The notes under the pieces: generated by a model
The model's input: the letters and a program-made list of their open reading frames with translations, nothing else
Told to the model about the DNA's origin: nothing
Database searches by the model: none
Position numbers and translations under genes: made by a program
Assembly (NCBI RefSeq): GCF_040358255.1
Contig: NZ_CP132938.1
Location: forward strand, 124,001 to 188,000
Reading direction: 5' to 3'
DNA from: Tunturibacter gelidoferens
GTDB taxonomy: Bacteria > Acidobacteriota > Terriglobia > Terriglobales > Acidobacteriaceae
Length of the DNA: 64,000 nucleotides
In this document: positions 48,964 to 58,880 of the stretch, piece after piece
Position numbering within the stretch: the stretch's first letter is position 1
Layout of the letters: the number at the start of each line of letters is the position of its first letter

Positions 48964-50871
48964 ATGTCACACACGGTCAGCCACTTATACGAGTTTGGAA
49001 ACTTCAGTCTGGACCCCGTTCAGAGGCTTCTTCTTCGCCATGGAAGACCTGTCTCAGTAACTCCGAAGGCGTTCGACCTGCTGGTGGTGATGGTAGAAAA
49101 CAACGGTCAGCTGCTGTTGAAAGAAAAGCTCATGGACGCTCTCTGGCCGAAAGTGTCGGTCGAGGAGGGTAATCTGGCGGTGACGGTCTCGCATCTGAGG
49201 AAGATCCTAGGGGACGATCGCGAGAAGCATGTCTATATTGAGACGGTATCGAAGCAGGGGTACCGGTTTGTGGCACAGGTATTAGAAGGGCCGGAGGTTC
49301 CGCTCGAATCCAGTGAACTGCACGCAGAGCTGGAGGAGCACGTCGCGATGGCGCCAGTAGATTATGCGCTTATGCCCAGGGTGGTGATGGTGCGGAAGTG
49401 GATGGCTGGCCCGGCCATTGCGCTCGCCGGGCTGCTCGCTATGGCAGGGTGGCTGGTTAGCAGGCATATTGATACGGCTTCGGCAAACGGCCGTTCGATA
49501 GGATCACTGGCTGTACTGCCTTTTGCGACCATAGGTGGCAAGAATTCCGATGAGTATCTTGGCCTGGGAACGGCCGACGCGCTGATCACGAGACTCTCGA
49601 ATACTGGCAAAGTTTTGGTCCGGCCGACCAGCGCAATCGAGAAGTATAGGAACAGCTCAATCAGCGTAGAGAGCGCCGGCAAGGAGCAGCAGGTAGACGC
49701 GATCATTGACGGGAGGATCCAGCGCGAGGGGAATCGCGTGCGGATGACGGTCCAGATGGTGAGGGTGGGGGACGGAGCGCAATTGTGGGCGCAGACGTTT
49801 GATGAGGAATTTACGAATATCTTCAGCCTGGAAGATGAGGTCTCGGAGCGTGTCGCACATTCCATTCGTCTACAGCTGAACAATAAGGAAGAGAAGAGGT
49901 TTACTAAAAGGCCCACGGAGAATCAGGAGGCTTACAGCGCGTTCGTCAAGGGCAGGTACTACTGGAACAAGCGGACGAACGAAGGGATGATGAAAGGGCT
50001 GGAGTATTTCCGCGAGGCGATACGGATGGATCCGAACTTCGCTGAGGCGTATGAAGGGGTGGCGGATTCCTATGCCGCGCTGGGACTTTACGCTGCGATT
50101 CCTCCGGAGGAGGCGTTCCCGGCGGCACGGGATGCGGCACACAAGGCTCTCCAGATGAACGAAGACCTGGCCGATGCGCATGCGACTCTGGGATTGATTG
50201 ACTTCTACTATGACTGGAATGGCCCCGCAGCGCAGAACGAGTTTCAGCGTGCCTTCGATGTAAACCCCAATTATGCGATGGCGCATTCGTGGAACGCCGA
50301 AAACCTGGCGGCAATGGGGCGCTTTCCGGAGGCGCTGGTGGAGGCGCGACGGGCGGTGGAGGAGGATCCTCTGTCGCTGATTGTGAACAGTAACGCTGGA
50401 TGGACCTTCTGCCTGGCTGGTCAGTATGAAGAGGCTATCCAGACCCTTAGCAGGGCAATCGACATAGACCCGAGCTTTCCGCGTACTCACTTTCGCCTCG
50501 GTAATGTGTATGAAACGAGGGGTCTGTACGACAAGGCAATCACGGAGTTCACGCAGGCCGTGCAGCTCTCGGGAGGTGACGTCTACTACACGGCGGGCCT
50601 GGGGCATGCGTACGCAATGGCGGGCAGGACTAGCGATGCACGGCAGGTCCTCATTTCGCTGCTGGATAAATCCGCTCACCAATACGTGCCCGCGTTTGCG
50701 GTGGCGATGGTATACGCCGGACTGAAGGATAATGGGCAGGCTCTCTATTGGCTAGAAAAAACCTCTGCCGACCACTCCACGTCCATGGCATATCTGAAGG
50801 TTGACCCTTTCCTGAGCGGGCTGCGTTCCGATCCGAGATTTGCCAAACTTTTGCAGCGGATGAAGTTTTAG
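48964..50871 (+). CDS. CadC-type membrane regulator with TPR domain
   Basis: A protein of 635 residues. Residues 5-105 form an OmpR-like winged helix (LYEFGNFSLDPVQRLLLRHG; AFDLLVVMVENNGQLL; YIETVSKQGYRFVAQV). One transmembrane helix near 143-163 (AGPAIALAGLLAMAGWL) follows. A periplasmic beta/alpha segment then carries SIGSLAVLPFATIGGKNSDE, and about seven TPR units fill residues 315-630 (AYSAFVKGRYYWNKRTNEGM and so on). No receiver domain, so it senses directly through its outer part. It is divergent from the TonB/DctA/PrpD operon with a 160-bp region between and is the likely regulator of that operon. Confidence 0.88.
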   Translation: MSHTVSHLYEFGNFSLDPVQRLLLRHGRPVSVTPKAFDLLVVMVENNGQLLLKEKLMDALWPKVSVEEGNLAVTVSHLRKILGDDREKHVYIETVSKQGYRFVAQVLEGPEVPLESSELHAELEEHVAMAPVDYALMPRVVMVRKWMAGPAIALAGLLAMAGWLVSRHIDTASANGRSIGSLAVLPFATIGGKNSDEYLGLGTADALITRLSNTGKVLVRPTSAIEKYRNSSISVESAGKEQQVDAIIDGRIQREGNRVRMTVQMVRVGDGAQLWAQTFDEEFTNIFSLEDEVSERVAHSIRLQLNNKEEKRFTKRPTENQEAYSAFVKGRYYWNKRTNEGMMKGLEYFREAIRMDPNFAEAYEGVADSYAALGLYAAIPPEEAFPAARDAAHKALQMNEDLADAHATLGLIDFYYDWNGPAAQNEFQRAFDVNPNYAMAHSWNAENLAAMGRFPEALVEARRAVEEDPLSLIVNSNAGWTFCLAGQYEEAIQTLSRAIDIDPSFPRTHFRLGNVYETRGLYDKAITEFTQAVQLSGGDVYYTAGLGHAYAMAGRTSDARQVLISLLDKSAHQYVPAFAVAMVYAGLKDNGQALYWLEKTSADHSTSMAYLKVDPFLSGLRSDPRFAKLLQRMKF

Positions 50872-51305
50872 ATTTTCACAGTTACCGTATTACGCGCCTG
50901 TATTCCTGTCAAGATTCCAAGGCCGGCCGCGATGAAGCAGACTCCGGTTACACAACCCCAGAAAACTTGCCCCGACGGCAGCCATTTTGGGACCAGCGGG
51001 GCGGTGAGGTTCATATAAATAAAATGAGCTCCGCCCCATATCATGGAACAAACGCCGAACGCCATCCGGCCCAGCCATGTGAGGCGCACGGTCAGTGCTC
51101 TGCCAATCTGGGAGATGGTGGCATAAACGATCAGAGCGCTCGCGGCGATGTTTTCGTAGGTGCCGTATACGGCGTAACCGCTGACCAGCAAACGGCCGTT
51201 CATTAGCAGGAGGACAAAGACGGCGTAGTAGCCGGTAAGCGGCGCGGCACCCCAGGCCGCGGTTCGGCGCCATTCGATGGCCGCCGCCGTGACAACCATA
51301 AACAC
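50868..51305 (-). CDS. Small membrane protein, four helices
   Basis: A protein of 145 residues with four hydrophobic segments (APLTGYYAVFVLLLMNGRLL; NIAASALIVYATI; MAFGVCSMIWGGAHFIYMNL; VFWGCVTGVCFIAAGLGIL). The layout recalls DoxX-like proteins. The in-frame start has no ribosome binding site, while the neighbouring frame upstream encodes a signal-peptide-like start (MTTIYASVALAFVCCATVSY). A frameshift near 51320 may therefore have cut off the true N-terminus. Convergent with the CadC/TPR gene. Function unknown. Confidence 0.6.
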   Translation of the reverse strand: MFMVVTAAAIEWRRTAAWGAAPLTGYYAVFVLLLMNGRLLVSGYAVYGTYENIAASALIVYATISQIGRALTVRLTWLGRMAFGVCSMIWGGAHFIYMNLTAPLVPKWLPSGQVFWGCVTGVCFIAAGLGILTGIQARNTVTVKI

Positions 51306-51548
51306 GCCTGCGGAATAGGTAAGAGTTCGACCACTACCGGCACTCCCGTTGGTGTCTGTGCAGCGCAGACATGTTCATAGCTAACGGTCGCGCAACAGAC
51401 GAACGCTAATGCAACAGACGCATATATGGTTGTCAAAGCTACACCTTGCTATCCCCACCTATTGATAATTCGCACTCACATCCTATTCGAAACGTTCCTA
51501 GGCTTACAGATGAATAACCTCCATGCAAAATCCACTTCAAATATAAGA

Positions 51549-51592
51549 CCGGCGGCAAAGAAGTGTGTCGCCACCGCCGGCTTCTGGATCGG
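51549..51592 (-). terminator. Possible terminator after the third TonB receptor
   Basis: CCGGCGG and CCGCCGG (51549-51555, 51574-51580) pair around an 18-base loop. On the minus strand a short T-rich stretch follows. It lies 20 bp beyond the receptor stop. Moderate only because the loop is long. Confidence 0.4.
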
Positions 51593-51599
51593 TTGAAAT

Positions 51600-54500
51600 T
51601 TAGAACAGCACCTTGAGTGCAAACTGATACTGCCGAGGAATGTAATTCGGATCGGTGGCCGAAATCTGTCCGAAGGCCGAGTTCCCAAACGCGTCGCCTG
51701 AGTTGCCGTTTGGCATGTAGAAGTTCGGCGTGTTTGAGATGTTGTAGGACTCCGCCCGGAACTGGACACCCAGACGTTCTGTGATGGGAAAGGTTTTAAA
51801 GATGGACAGGTCCACATGGCGGAAGTCTGGTCCGAACAGCGAGTTGCGCTGAGTATTACCAACTGTGCCGAGTGGTTGAGGGGCAAATGCTGCCGTGTTG
51901 AAGAAGTGCGAATTGGTCTTGTGACTGAGCCGAGCGTCCATGATCTGGTTGGGACGATCCTGCCCTCCACTGTTTTGCGGGGTCGCACGATTGTTGAAGC
52001 CGTGTGCTATGCCGTCGCTCTCGATAGGATTGTCGGCACCGGCGCCGGTTTCGATGATGGTAAAAGGCTTACCACTCTGCCAGACCACGATCGTGTTAGC
52101 TTGCCATCCGGAGAGAAAGGCTTTCTTGACGCCGGTGAAGTCTTTCCCATACTGCAGTTCGTAGTTCAGACTGAGGGCGAAACGGTTTTGAATGTCGGTC
52201 TCCGCATTGGCGTACTCGATCTGACGGATGCGGGTCGGATCTGCGTCGCTCCAGCCCTGGTTGCTACCTTGCTGAGAGAAGCCGGTGATGTCGCTCAGCG
52301 CCTTGCTCCAAGTGTAGTTCGCATCGAATGCCAGCCCTTTGGTAAAGCGCCGCTGGAAAGACGTCTGCAGACCGTTGTAGTTCGATATACCCTCGCTCGC
52401 GATATAGCTAACAGTACCGACATTGGGAAGCTGAGCTTGGAGTTGATGTGCTCCTCCCATAGGATTAGACAGACTGCCTACAGGAGCCAAGGGGTTGAAT
52501 GGTGCGGGTTGGTTGATGTTGTTAATTGATTCAGGCAGATGCTGGCCGATGTTACCGACATAGCCGATAGTGAAGACGTTGGCGCCGAACTGCTGCTGAA
52601 CCTGCAGATTAAACTGCTGGATCATCGCCGATTTGAACTTCGGAGCTTCGGCTACGAACGCCAGACCAGTAATGCCGACCAGGTCGGCTATGTTGGGTGG
52701 AACAGGAGTTGGCAGTCCCTCGTTGATGACTCCTGGTGCGCCTATCGTCGCGCAGTCCGGGTTTTGGCCTGCAAGAGCACCCTGACTCGCTTCAATCTGA
52801 ACCGCAATAGTGGACTGGCAGTTGGGGCTGAAGATTGAGGTGAACGGAGGGTTCTTCAGGTCGGCGTTGGAGGTGTAGTTGCCAGGGAAGTAGCTTAGTC
52901 CATAGCCACCACGCACGACGGTGCCCGGCGTCAATTCTGCTGAAAAACCGAGGCGCGGGGCGACGTTGGAGTAGTCGGTCGGAATGTTTACCTGTGAGTT
53001 GACACCGTTAACATTGGCTATCTTCAATGCGTTTTGTATGTTTGCAGGGGATAAGGCGACAGCCTCCGGGAAATCGAAGTTCGAAATGCGGTTATGTGCT
53101 TCGGTGAATGGGGTGAAGACGTCGTAACGAATGCCCGCGAGCACCGTCAACTTCGGGCTAACCTTCCAACTATCCTGGACGAAGCCACTGGGCTCCCAGC
53201 TGCGGTAGTCGGGAGGAAACAGATTGAAGTTGCGGGTTTCTGCTGCGTAGGCTCCGACCAAGGTCGATGCGAGTTGGTTGTTCTGGGTCTGTAACTGGGT
53301 AGAGGCGCTATCGCTCGGCAGATTGAATTGATAGGCACCGACTGCGGAGGCGCTTTGAACGTTACGAGCCTGCCTACGAATGAGAGCGAGACCTGCTTTG
53401 ATGCTGTGGTTGCCCTTGGTCCAGCTCACTACACCGGAGTAGAGGAAAGTATTGTCGATGTCCTGAAGAGGAACATAGGCGCCGTCGCCAATGTCGCCGA
53501 AGGGGCCAACTGAAACCGGCGTCAGGGAGTTGGCGAAAGGACTGAAGGAGGTCATGCTCGCGTCAAATCCAACAGCCTGATCAGCGTTCAATCCGTAGTT
53601 GAGGGGAAGTGAAAGATTGTTGATCCGAGTGAACGCCGCTCTGAGATCAAGCAGGAGGGCTGAGTTGAAGATGTGAGTATAACCAAGGACATATTGCTGG
53701 GCCACATCGCTTGCGGGACCGTCGAAGTTGAATCTGCCGCCGCTGATCTCTAGGCCATTCACGATTCCAAAGTTCGGCGGGGTAAAGGTGTTGACGGTGT
53801 TATAGGTAAAACGTCCAAAGACGAGGTTGCTGTCGTTGAACTTGTAGTCGACTCGTGCGTCGTAGGTGTTGTAGTTTTGTGTTTTGTTTGGGCTGATCGT
53901 GAAATTTGGCGAACCAGCCGCGGCACCAGGGTTCGTCGGCGCCGGAAAAAGTTTCAAATAAGCTAAGGTGAGCGGATTGATGCCATTGACTAGATTCGGG
54001 CCCGTGAGATAGCCACCCGAGGGAGTCAATGTGCCGTTACTGGTCGACAACAGCGCCTGGGGCGATCCGCCGTTGAGGCTGTTAATGTCGTCGTACTCAG
54101 CGAGAGTTGGTACCGTGCCTGTATCTGTGACACCGCTAACCTGCCGGAACCCTTCATAGTCAAAATAGAAAAACATCTTATCTCTGAATACCGGTCCGCC
54201 GATGCCACCGCCAAATTGGTTCTGGCGCAGTTCGGGCTGGTTTCCGGTGGTTTGAAGCACGTTACGGGCGTCGAAAATGTTGTTGCGGAAGAACTCGTAC
54301 ACGCTACCGTGGAAAGTGTTTGTCCCAGAGCGCGTGACTACATTGACGACACCGCCGGCAGTGCGCCCCACTTCCGCTGCGTAGTTGTTGGTCTGGACCG
54401 TGATCTCTTGGATGCCTTCGACGTTCGGCTTGACTCCGATCGTTCCGATAATACGTTCGTTATCGTCGACTCCATCTACTACCCAGTTGTTGAGCGTATC

Positions 54501-55136
54501 GTCCTGACCGTTGACGGACAGGCCGGCGGCGTTGGAGCGGCGATCATCTGGACGCATACCGCTGCTAAGTCCGTTACCGGCACCCTCGTTGGCGCCCGGA
54601 ACGAGATCAACGAGCTGAACGAAGTTGCGGCCGTTCAAGGGAAGGTCCTGCACTGCCCTTGCAGTCACGGTAGAGCTGACTGTTGCGTTATCCGCCTGGA
54701 GAAGAGGCGTGCTTGCCGTGACTTCGATGGTGGTTGACTCTGAACCAAGCTGAAGGCGGATGTCGTTACGCGCGCGGTCACCTGCCTCCACCGCGATGTC
54801 TTTGGTGGATGACACCTTGAAGCCTCCGGCTTTGACGGTAACGGAGTAGTGTCCGACAGGGAGGAGCGTGAAATTGTATTCACCAGAGCTGTTGGACTGA
54901 GTGGTGCGCTTTTCGTTGGTTCCCAGGTTGTTCAGGGTCACAGTGGCGTTTGGGACGACCGCTCCGGTGACATCTTGCACTGTGCCTAGTATGTCGGCGG
55001 TGTTCAGTTGGCCGAGGGCCGTTGCGGTGAAGAGGATCGAGAGCGCCAAAAGAAAGACTGCGCTTTTCCATCCCTGGAACATTGTGCGTCCGCACTGGCC
55101 TATGCGGTCAATCGTATTGATCAAGTTGCGTTTCAT
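51600..55136 (-). CDS. Oar-like TonB-dependent outer-membrane receptor
   Basis: A protein of 1178 residues from an ATG with GGGAGAAG upstream. Signal peptide SAVFLLALSILFTATALGQL near residues 25-44, regulatory-like domain ILGTVQDVTGAVVPNATVTL, plug motifs PLNGRNFVQLVDLVPGANE and LSVNGQDDTLNNWVVDGVDD, VQTNNYAAEVGRTAGGVVNV, and a barrel ending YQFALKVLF. It stands alone, with no transporter or enzyme gene beside it, so its substrate cannot be guessed. It is more divergent in the plug from the other two receptors in the window. Confidence 0.9.
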   Translation of the reverse strand: MKRNLINTIDRIGQCGRTMFQGWKSAVFLLALSILFTATALGQLNTADILGTVQDVTGAVVPNATVTLNNLGTNEKRTTQSNSSGEYNFTLLPVGHYSVTVKAGGFKVSSTKDIAVEAGDRARNDIRLQLGSESTTIEVTASTPLLQADNATVSSTVTARAVQDLPLNGRNFVQLVDLVPGANEGAGNGLSSGMRPDDRRSNAAGLSVNGQDDTLNNWVVDGVDDNERIIGTIGVKPNVEGIQEITVQTNNYAAEVGRTAGGVVNVVTRSGTNTFHGSVYEFFRNNIFDARNVLQTTGNQPELRQNQFGGGIGGPVFRDKMFFYFDYEGFRQVSGVTDTGTVPTLAEYDDINSLNGGSPQALLSTSNGTLTPSGGYLTGPNLVNGINPLTLAYLKLFPAPTNPGAAAGSPNFTISPNKTQNYNTYDARVDYKFNDSNLVFGRFTYNTVNTFTPPNFGIVNGLEISGGRFNFDGPASDVAQQYVLGYTHIFNSALLLDLRAAFTRINNLSLPLNYGLNADQAVGFDASMTSFSPFANSLTPVSVGPFGDIGDGAYVPLQDIDNTFLYSGVVSWTKGNHSIKAGLALIRRQARNVQSASAVGAYQFNLPSDSASTQLQTQNNQLASTLVGAYAAETRNFNLFPPDYRSWEPSGFVQDSWKVSPKLTVLAGIRYDVFTPFTEAHNRISNFDFPEAVALSPANIQNALKIANVNGVNSQVNIPTDYSNVAPRLGFSAELTPGTVVRGGYGLSYFPGNYTSNADLKNPPFTSIFSPNCQSTIAVQIEASQGALAGQNPDCATIGAPGVINEGLPTPVPPNIADLVGITGLAFVAEAPKFKSAMIQQFNLQVQQQFGANVFTIGYVGNIGQHLPESINNINQPAPFNPLAPVGSLSNPMGGAHQLQAQLPNVGTVSYIASEGISNYNGLQTSFQRRFTKGLAFDANYTWSKALSDITGFSQQGSNQGWSDADPTRIRQIEYANAETDIQNRFALSLNYELQYGKDFTGVKKAFLSGWQANTIVVWQSGKPFTIIETGAGADNPIESDGIAHGFNNRATPQNSGGQDRPNQIMDARLSHKTNSHFFNTAAFAPQPLGTVGNTQRNSLFGPDFRHVDLSIFKTFPITERLGVQFRAESYNISNTPNFYMPNGNSGDAFGNSAFGQISATDPNYIPRQYQFALKVLF

Positions 55137-55921
55137 GGTTTGCTTCTCCCATATGTTTTTGGTTTGAACACGTACGGGATCAACCTTAGGATCGGGCCAC
55201 TTGAAATCACAGAGCCAGTTCGAAATACTTTCGTATATCCACAGCCGCGAGCTTCGCGATCTTTTATGGCGTCGCCTTTGGTGGCCAACACAGAGCGCGA
55301 CAGATTGAGCCAGGCCAAATAAAGTGCCCGCTAATGCACAATCCTACTTAGAACGGATCATGACAGGACCACCATGAATGGCCCGTTTCGCATTGGTTAC
55401 CGCGAGAACTGTAACGGGCGTTCGATCCGGGACCTACGCAAACTCAAATCCTTTGAACAGGCGTGCTCCAAGTACAGCGCCTTCGATTCCCTCTCCGATT
55501 CAGGGGACAATTTTTTGGTCGGCTATCGGATTAAGCGGGAACTGACGGCGATGCCTCGGTTGCGATTCGACGCAGATGCGGCAAGGTCAATCTGATTGTC
55601 CATAGACCCTGGCTAGCTCCCTACGGATCAGGTCAAACACCACTGTCTCCACACGAAGTAATGAGGTTTGACTGAACTCCGGCGCCCGGGCTGATCATAA
55701 ATCGTCGTGCTGCGTAAGTGCGCTGAAAGCCGCGCCAAACAAGGAGATTCTCATGAACACTGAAGAGAAAGATCGGACTGGGCGACAAGCGAGTTAGCTA
55801 ACTCGGCGCCGAAAAGGAGGGTTTAATTAAGTGCCTATGCTACTTTGCTTCAGGGGCAAAGGTGAAAAAATGCAATCGTCGATAACGCCATTAGAAGTTA
55901 CATATCTCCGTACTACATCCC
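55137..55921. other. Gene-poor stretch with palindrome and tiny frame
   Basis: A short frame starting at 55753 has a good AAGGAG site but stops after 14 residues. A perfect 16-bp palindrome CGAGTTAGCTAACTCG (55790-55805) includes that stop. No other feature is seen; it may be the 5' wreck of the element containing the ParB-methyltransferase remnant. Confidence 0.45.
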
Positions 55922-56520
55922 TTGAAGCCTGACCCGCGAAACCCCAGAGTTCATAGCGACAGACAAGTTCGCCAGATCTCTCAAAGCATCGAGTCGTTTG
56001 GATTCAACGTCCCGCTTCTGATCGATGACCAGCAGATGGTGATAGCGGGCCATGGCCGACTCCAAGCGCGCGCAGGCTGGGGTGGGAGACCGTGCCAGCC
56101 ATTCGACTGAGTCATCTCACCGAGTGGCAACGCACAGCGTTTCTGATTGCCGACAACCGCTTGACCGATAACTCTTCTTGGGATGAGCGGATGCTCGGCG
56201 AGCAGCTCAAGATCCTCTCCGAACTGGAACTCGACTTTGATCTAGTGGCGATTGGTTTCGAGGTTCCTGAGATCGATCTCCTTATCGATGGTCTCAACAC
56301 AGTGCCCGAGGCCGATCCTGATGATCATTCACCAGAGATCGCGGAGTCTCCAATCACCGTTGCAGGTGATCTATGGCAGTTGGGCAAGCATCGTGTCCGA
56401 TCCGCCCTACAATGTGGCCATTACGGGCATGTTACCGGACTCGGCAAAGTTCGTCATCGAGAGTTCGGTATGGCATCGGGCGAGATGAACACCGCCGAAT
56501 TTACCGACTTCCTTCTCTAA
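55922..56520 (+). pseudogene. Broken ParB-domain DNA methyltransferase
   Basis: Frame 1 (55922-56110) gives PDPRNPRVHSDRQVRQISQS and VPLLIDDQQMVIAGHGRLQA, a ParB/sulfiredoxin-type domain. A shift near 56090 leads into HLTEWQRTAFLIADNRLTDN and then GDLWQLGKHRV in the frame ending at 56520. A third frame there holds SDPPYNVAITG, the catalytic DPPY motif, and the second frame resumes with GLGKVRHREFGMASGEM before stopping. The stretch between HRV and DPPYN is shorter than in family members. The parts align in order to phage-type N4/N6 adenine or cytosine methyltransferases with a ParB N-terminus; only the first half remains, with several indels. Confidence 0.75.
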
Positions 56521-56750
56521 GGCCATGACCACAGCGCCACCGGCTCTCTTGCCTCGGTCTCCGGCTGTAGTTCCTCTCCCGCAAAGCCGAACCCACCCAC
56601 CCCAATCTCAACTCCCGGCACCCCGTCTGGCCTCCAGTCCGTCACCGTCACAGCAAGCCGATACAGCGGGAGGCCATCCCACTCCACCAACATCCAGTTC
56701 ACAATCCACCCTCTGGCTCTTTCCGGAGCGGTCCTTCCCCCTTGCCGCAT
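56517..56750 (-). CDS. Hypothetical protein, possibly truncated
   Basis: A frame of 77 residues: GWIVNWMLVEWDGLPLYRLA, VTVTDWRPDGVPGVEIGVGG and FGFAGEEL. Strong strand-like alternation and Val/Glu/Gly composition look more protein-like than the Pro/Ser-rich plus-strand frame over the same bases. No ribosome binding site at the start, so the N-terminus may be lost. It overlaps the end of the methyltransferase remnant by 4 bp. Family not recognised. Confidence 0.4.
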   Translation of the reverse strand: MRQGGRTAPERARGWIVNWMLVEWDGLPLYRLAVTVTDWRPDGVPGVEIGVGGFGFAGEELQPETEAREPVALWSWP

Positions 56751-57371
56751 CCACAGGGTAGCTCAGCGTCTAGAGAGTGCTCCCTGTTCGCGACAAGCGA
56801 GGTTATGGGAACTACGAGTACACGAAAGCGAAAGGGGCGTTTTCTCTTTCGAGATCTCGCCCCCTGCTTTCCGATTTTCGAAGACCCGGTTCGGGATCCG
56901 GATCACAACTGATTGCCACTTCAGAATTATTTGGTGACCGCGAGCGGAGCCCGCGCTCCCCAAACATTACTGTCATCACATTCGTTGTAAGAGCTTTCTC
57001 GTTCCATCCATAAGCATCCAGTTTCCTGAGTGCTCCGCGAGTCCCGTCGCCGGTTCTCCAGATGGACTTTGTCGACCCTCTCCTACTGGAAGATTTCTCC
57101 TCCGTTGATTCGTAAGATACTCGTGATCCGCTCGAAAAGCATCGAATGCCACGTCTATTTTTTTGTGCAAATAATGCCCGTATTGTGGAAATTGGATCGG
57201 GAATGCGTGAAGTGGATCGACTGACTGCAGGTATTGGCGTCGGGTCTGAATTTCGGTTATTCAATGTCCAGTCAATCAGCTCCGCCGACATTTTCTTCAG
57301 GTTCTTATCAACTTGCCGCAAAGCCGAAATTTCAGGGAGCTTCGCCGCGCTCTCTCAAATCTGGGCGATCG
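56751..57371. other. Gene-poor stretch
   Basis: No gene supported. One right-half repeat copy lies at 57309-57337. The 169-residue minus-strand frame here has Arg/Ser-rich, non-protein-like composition. Confidence 0.5.
57309..57337 (+). repeat. Dispersed inverted-repeat family, right half
   Basis: AACTTGCCGCAAAGCCGAAA followed by TTTCAGGGA. Confidence 0.6.
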
Positions 57372-58880
57372 TCAGAAGTAGCCCGGCGTCTCAAACGCGG
57401 GTTCGGTAAACAAAACCTCCCAGGACGCATCGAGATACAACCACCTCTGCTCGCTAAACCAGCTCGTAGCCATCTCGGGAACATGCAATAAGCCGTGACC
57501 GCTGACGCAGATCAGCTCCGTTCCATTCCAGGCCAAAAAGCTTCTGGAGGGTTGGCCCACCCGAGCGGGATTGCTCAACTTCCCAAGGCATACCGGACAC
57601 CGTTGCCGCTGGTCACGTAGACTCCAGCGTAGTCCGAAGAGACACACTGAAAACGCAGACATCAGCTGAATGTACTCTGACGTAACCGGATCCATCCCGC
57701 TGCGTATATGAGCGAGATCCAACGACACGAAGTAAACGATCGGGAGCAGCAGCGCCAGTTTGCAACCAAGAAAACTCCAACGGCGAACTCTGGTGAACCA
57801 GGAAACCCGTCGCGAACTGGCGCGGTACTCCCCAAGGGGTAGTGACGTTGTCGCCGGTAGCGCTAGGCAAGCCAGCAGCACAGCGAAAAGAAAGACATCT
57901 CCCGGCCCTCTGGTTCTCTCAGTAAGCGACTGACAGAAGAAGTCATCCGCAGTTCCCGCGGGTGTAGGCGCGGACATGTGCCAGCCCTCTCCCCATTCCG
58001 CATGCGACCTTTGAAGATGTGCCACCACAAAGCCGAGATCCTTGGAGAAGCCCATATCCTGCGGGAGCAGCAACCAGGCATCCACCTGTCCTGGCAGCCT
58101 CCACGCGCCTGTACTCACCACTCCACTCACCATAGCGGGGTTCGACCCAACCTTAACAACGCGCCCAAAGATGTGGGGATCGCCGCGAAATCGCCTCTTC
58201 CACATCCGCTCGCTGAGGATCAATCGCGGAAGCGAGCCGGGAGCCTCTCGCGAGAAGCGCACGCGCAAACCGAGCAGACTAAAGAGGTTTGAACTCGTGG
58301 AAGCAATCGATCCAACGAGGGGAGTAACAGATACGCTGTTCTCAAGTACCATCGGCTGCTGAGCGATCTGATAATAAGCAAAACCGCTAAACAGCTCCTG
58401 TCGTCGCCCCTTCCAGACCTGGTACTGCGGGGCCGTAATCGTCGGCACAGAATCGTCAGAAGAGTGCTCGTCGCGAAGCAGCATCAGGTTTCGCGTATCG
58501 CGATAAGCCGAGAAGTGCAGGATTGCCAGAACATCCGGCAATAGCATCGCAACACCATAGCTAATCGCGATCAAGCCAAAGAGCACCTGAACACACTGCG
58601 TCGCAGATCCCATCGTCGTAGCCAAAAGTATGCGTCGTTGTTTGAACTGCTCTCGAAAGCAAAGCGCATCCGGAAAGGCTCCAAGGCAAAACGCCGCAGC
58701 CTCTCGCTCCGCCATCCACCAGAGACCATACTCCGCAGCATACGCTCGGCGTACATGCCAAAGCTCCGCTCGCCACTCTCTCCACCACGCCTCTCGCTGC
58801 CGCCCAGGCACCAGCCACGAAGCGCCACGTAGAAGTGCGAGACACAACAACTCGCATAGAGCCGAAGGACGTAGCGTCAT
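57372..58880 (-). CDS. MacB-core permease-like protein with zinc-ribbon-like tail
   Basis: A protein of 502 residues from an ATG with AGGAGGAG upstream. The N-terminal cytoplasmic part has WWREWRAELWHV, and TM1 follows near residues 97-117. A periplasmic domain resembles the MacB core of ADOP permeases (PQYQVWKGRRQELFSGFAYY; RLILSERMWKRRFRGDPHIF; VDAWLLLPQDM). There are then two or three further helices instead of a full FtsX domain. A soluble tail has CPVCLGKLSNPARVGQPS and ELICVSGHGLLHVPEM, with Cys and His spaced as a possible zinc site. It is preceded by a PadR gene tail with overlapping stop/start, so it was a PadR-permease pair. Likely a specialised, shortened ADOP relative. Confidence 0.75.
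   Translation of the reverse strand: MTLRPSALCELLCLALLRGASWLVPGRQREAWWREWRAELWHVRRAYAAEYGLWWMAEREAAAFCLGAFPDALCFREQFKQRRILLATTMGSATQCVQVLFGLIAISYGVAMLLPDVLAILHFSAYRDTRNLMLLRDEHSSDDSVPTITAPQYQVWKGRRQELFSGFAYYQIAQQPMVLENSVSVTPLVGSIASTSSNLFSLLGLRVRFSREAPGSLPRLILSERMWKRRFRGDPHIFGRVVKVGSNPAMVSGVVSTGAWRLPGQVDAWLLLPQDMGFSKDLGFVVAHLQRSHAEWGEGWHMSAPTPAGTADDFFCQSLTERTRGPGDVFLFAVLLACLALPATTSLPLGEYRASSRRVSWFTRVRRWSFLGCKLALLLPIVYFVSLDLAHIRSGMDPVTSEYIQLMSAFSVCLFGLRWSLRDQRQRCPVCLGKLSNPARVGQPSRSFLAWNGTELICVSGHGLLHVPEMATSWFSEQRWLYLDASWEVLFTEPAFETPGYF

Noticed and set aside
56812-57321. Minus-strand open frame of 169 codons
   Set aside because: Arg/Ser-rich composition, no motif, no ribosome binding site, and one end overlaps a repeat half-copy.
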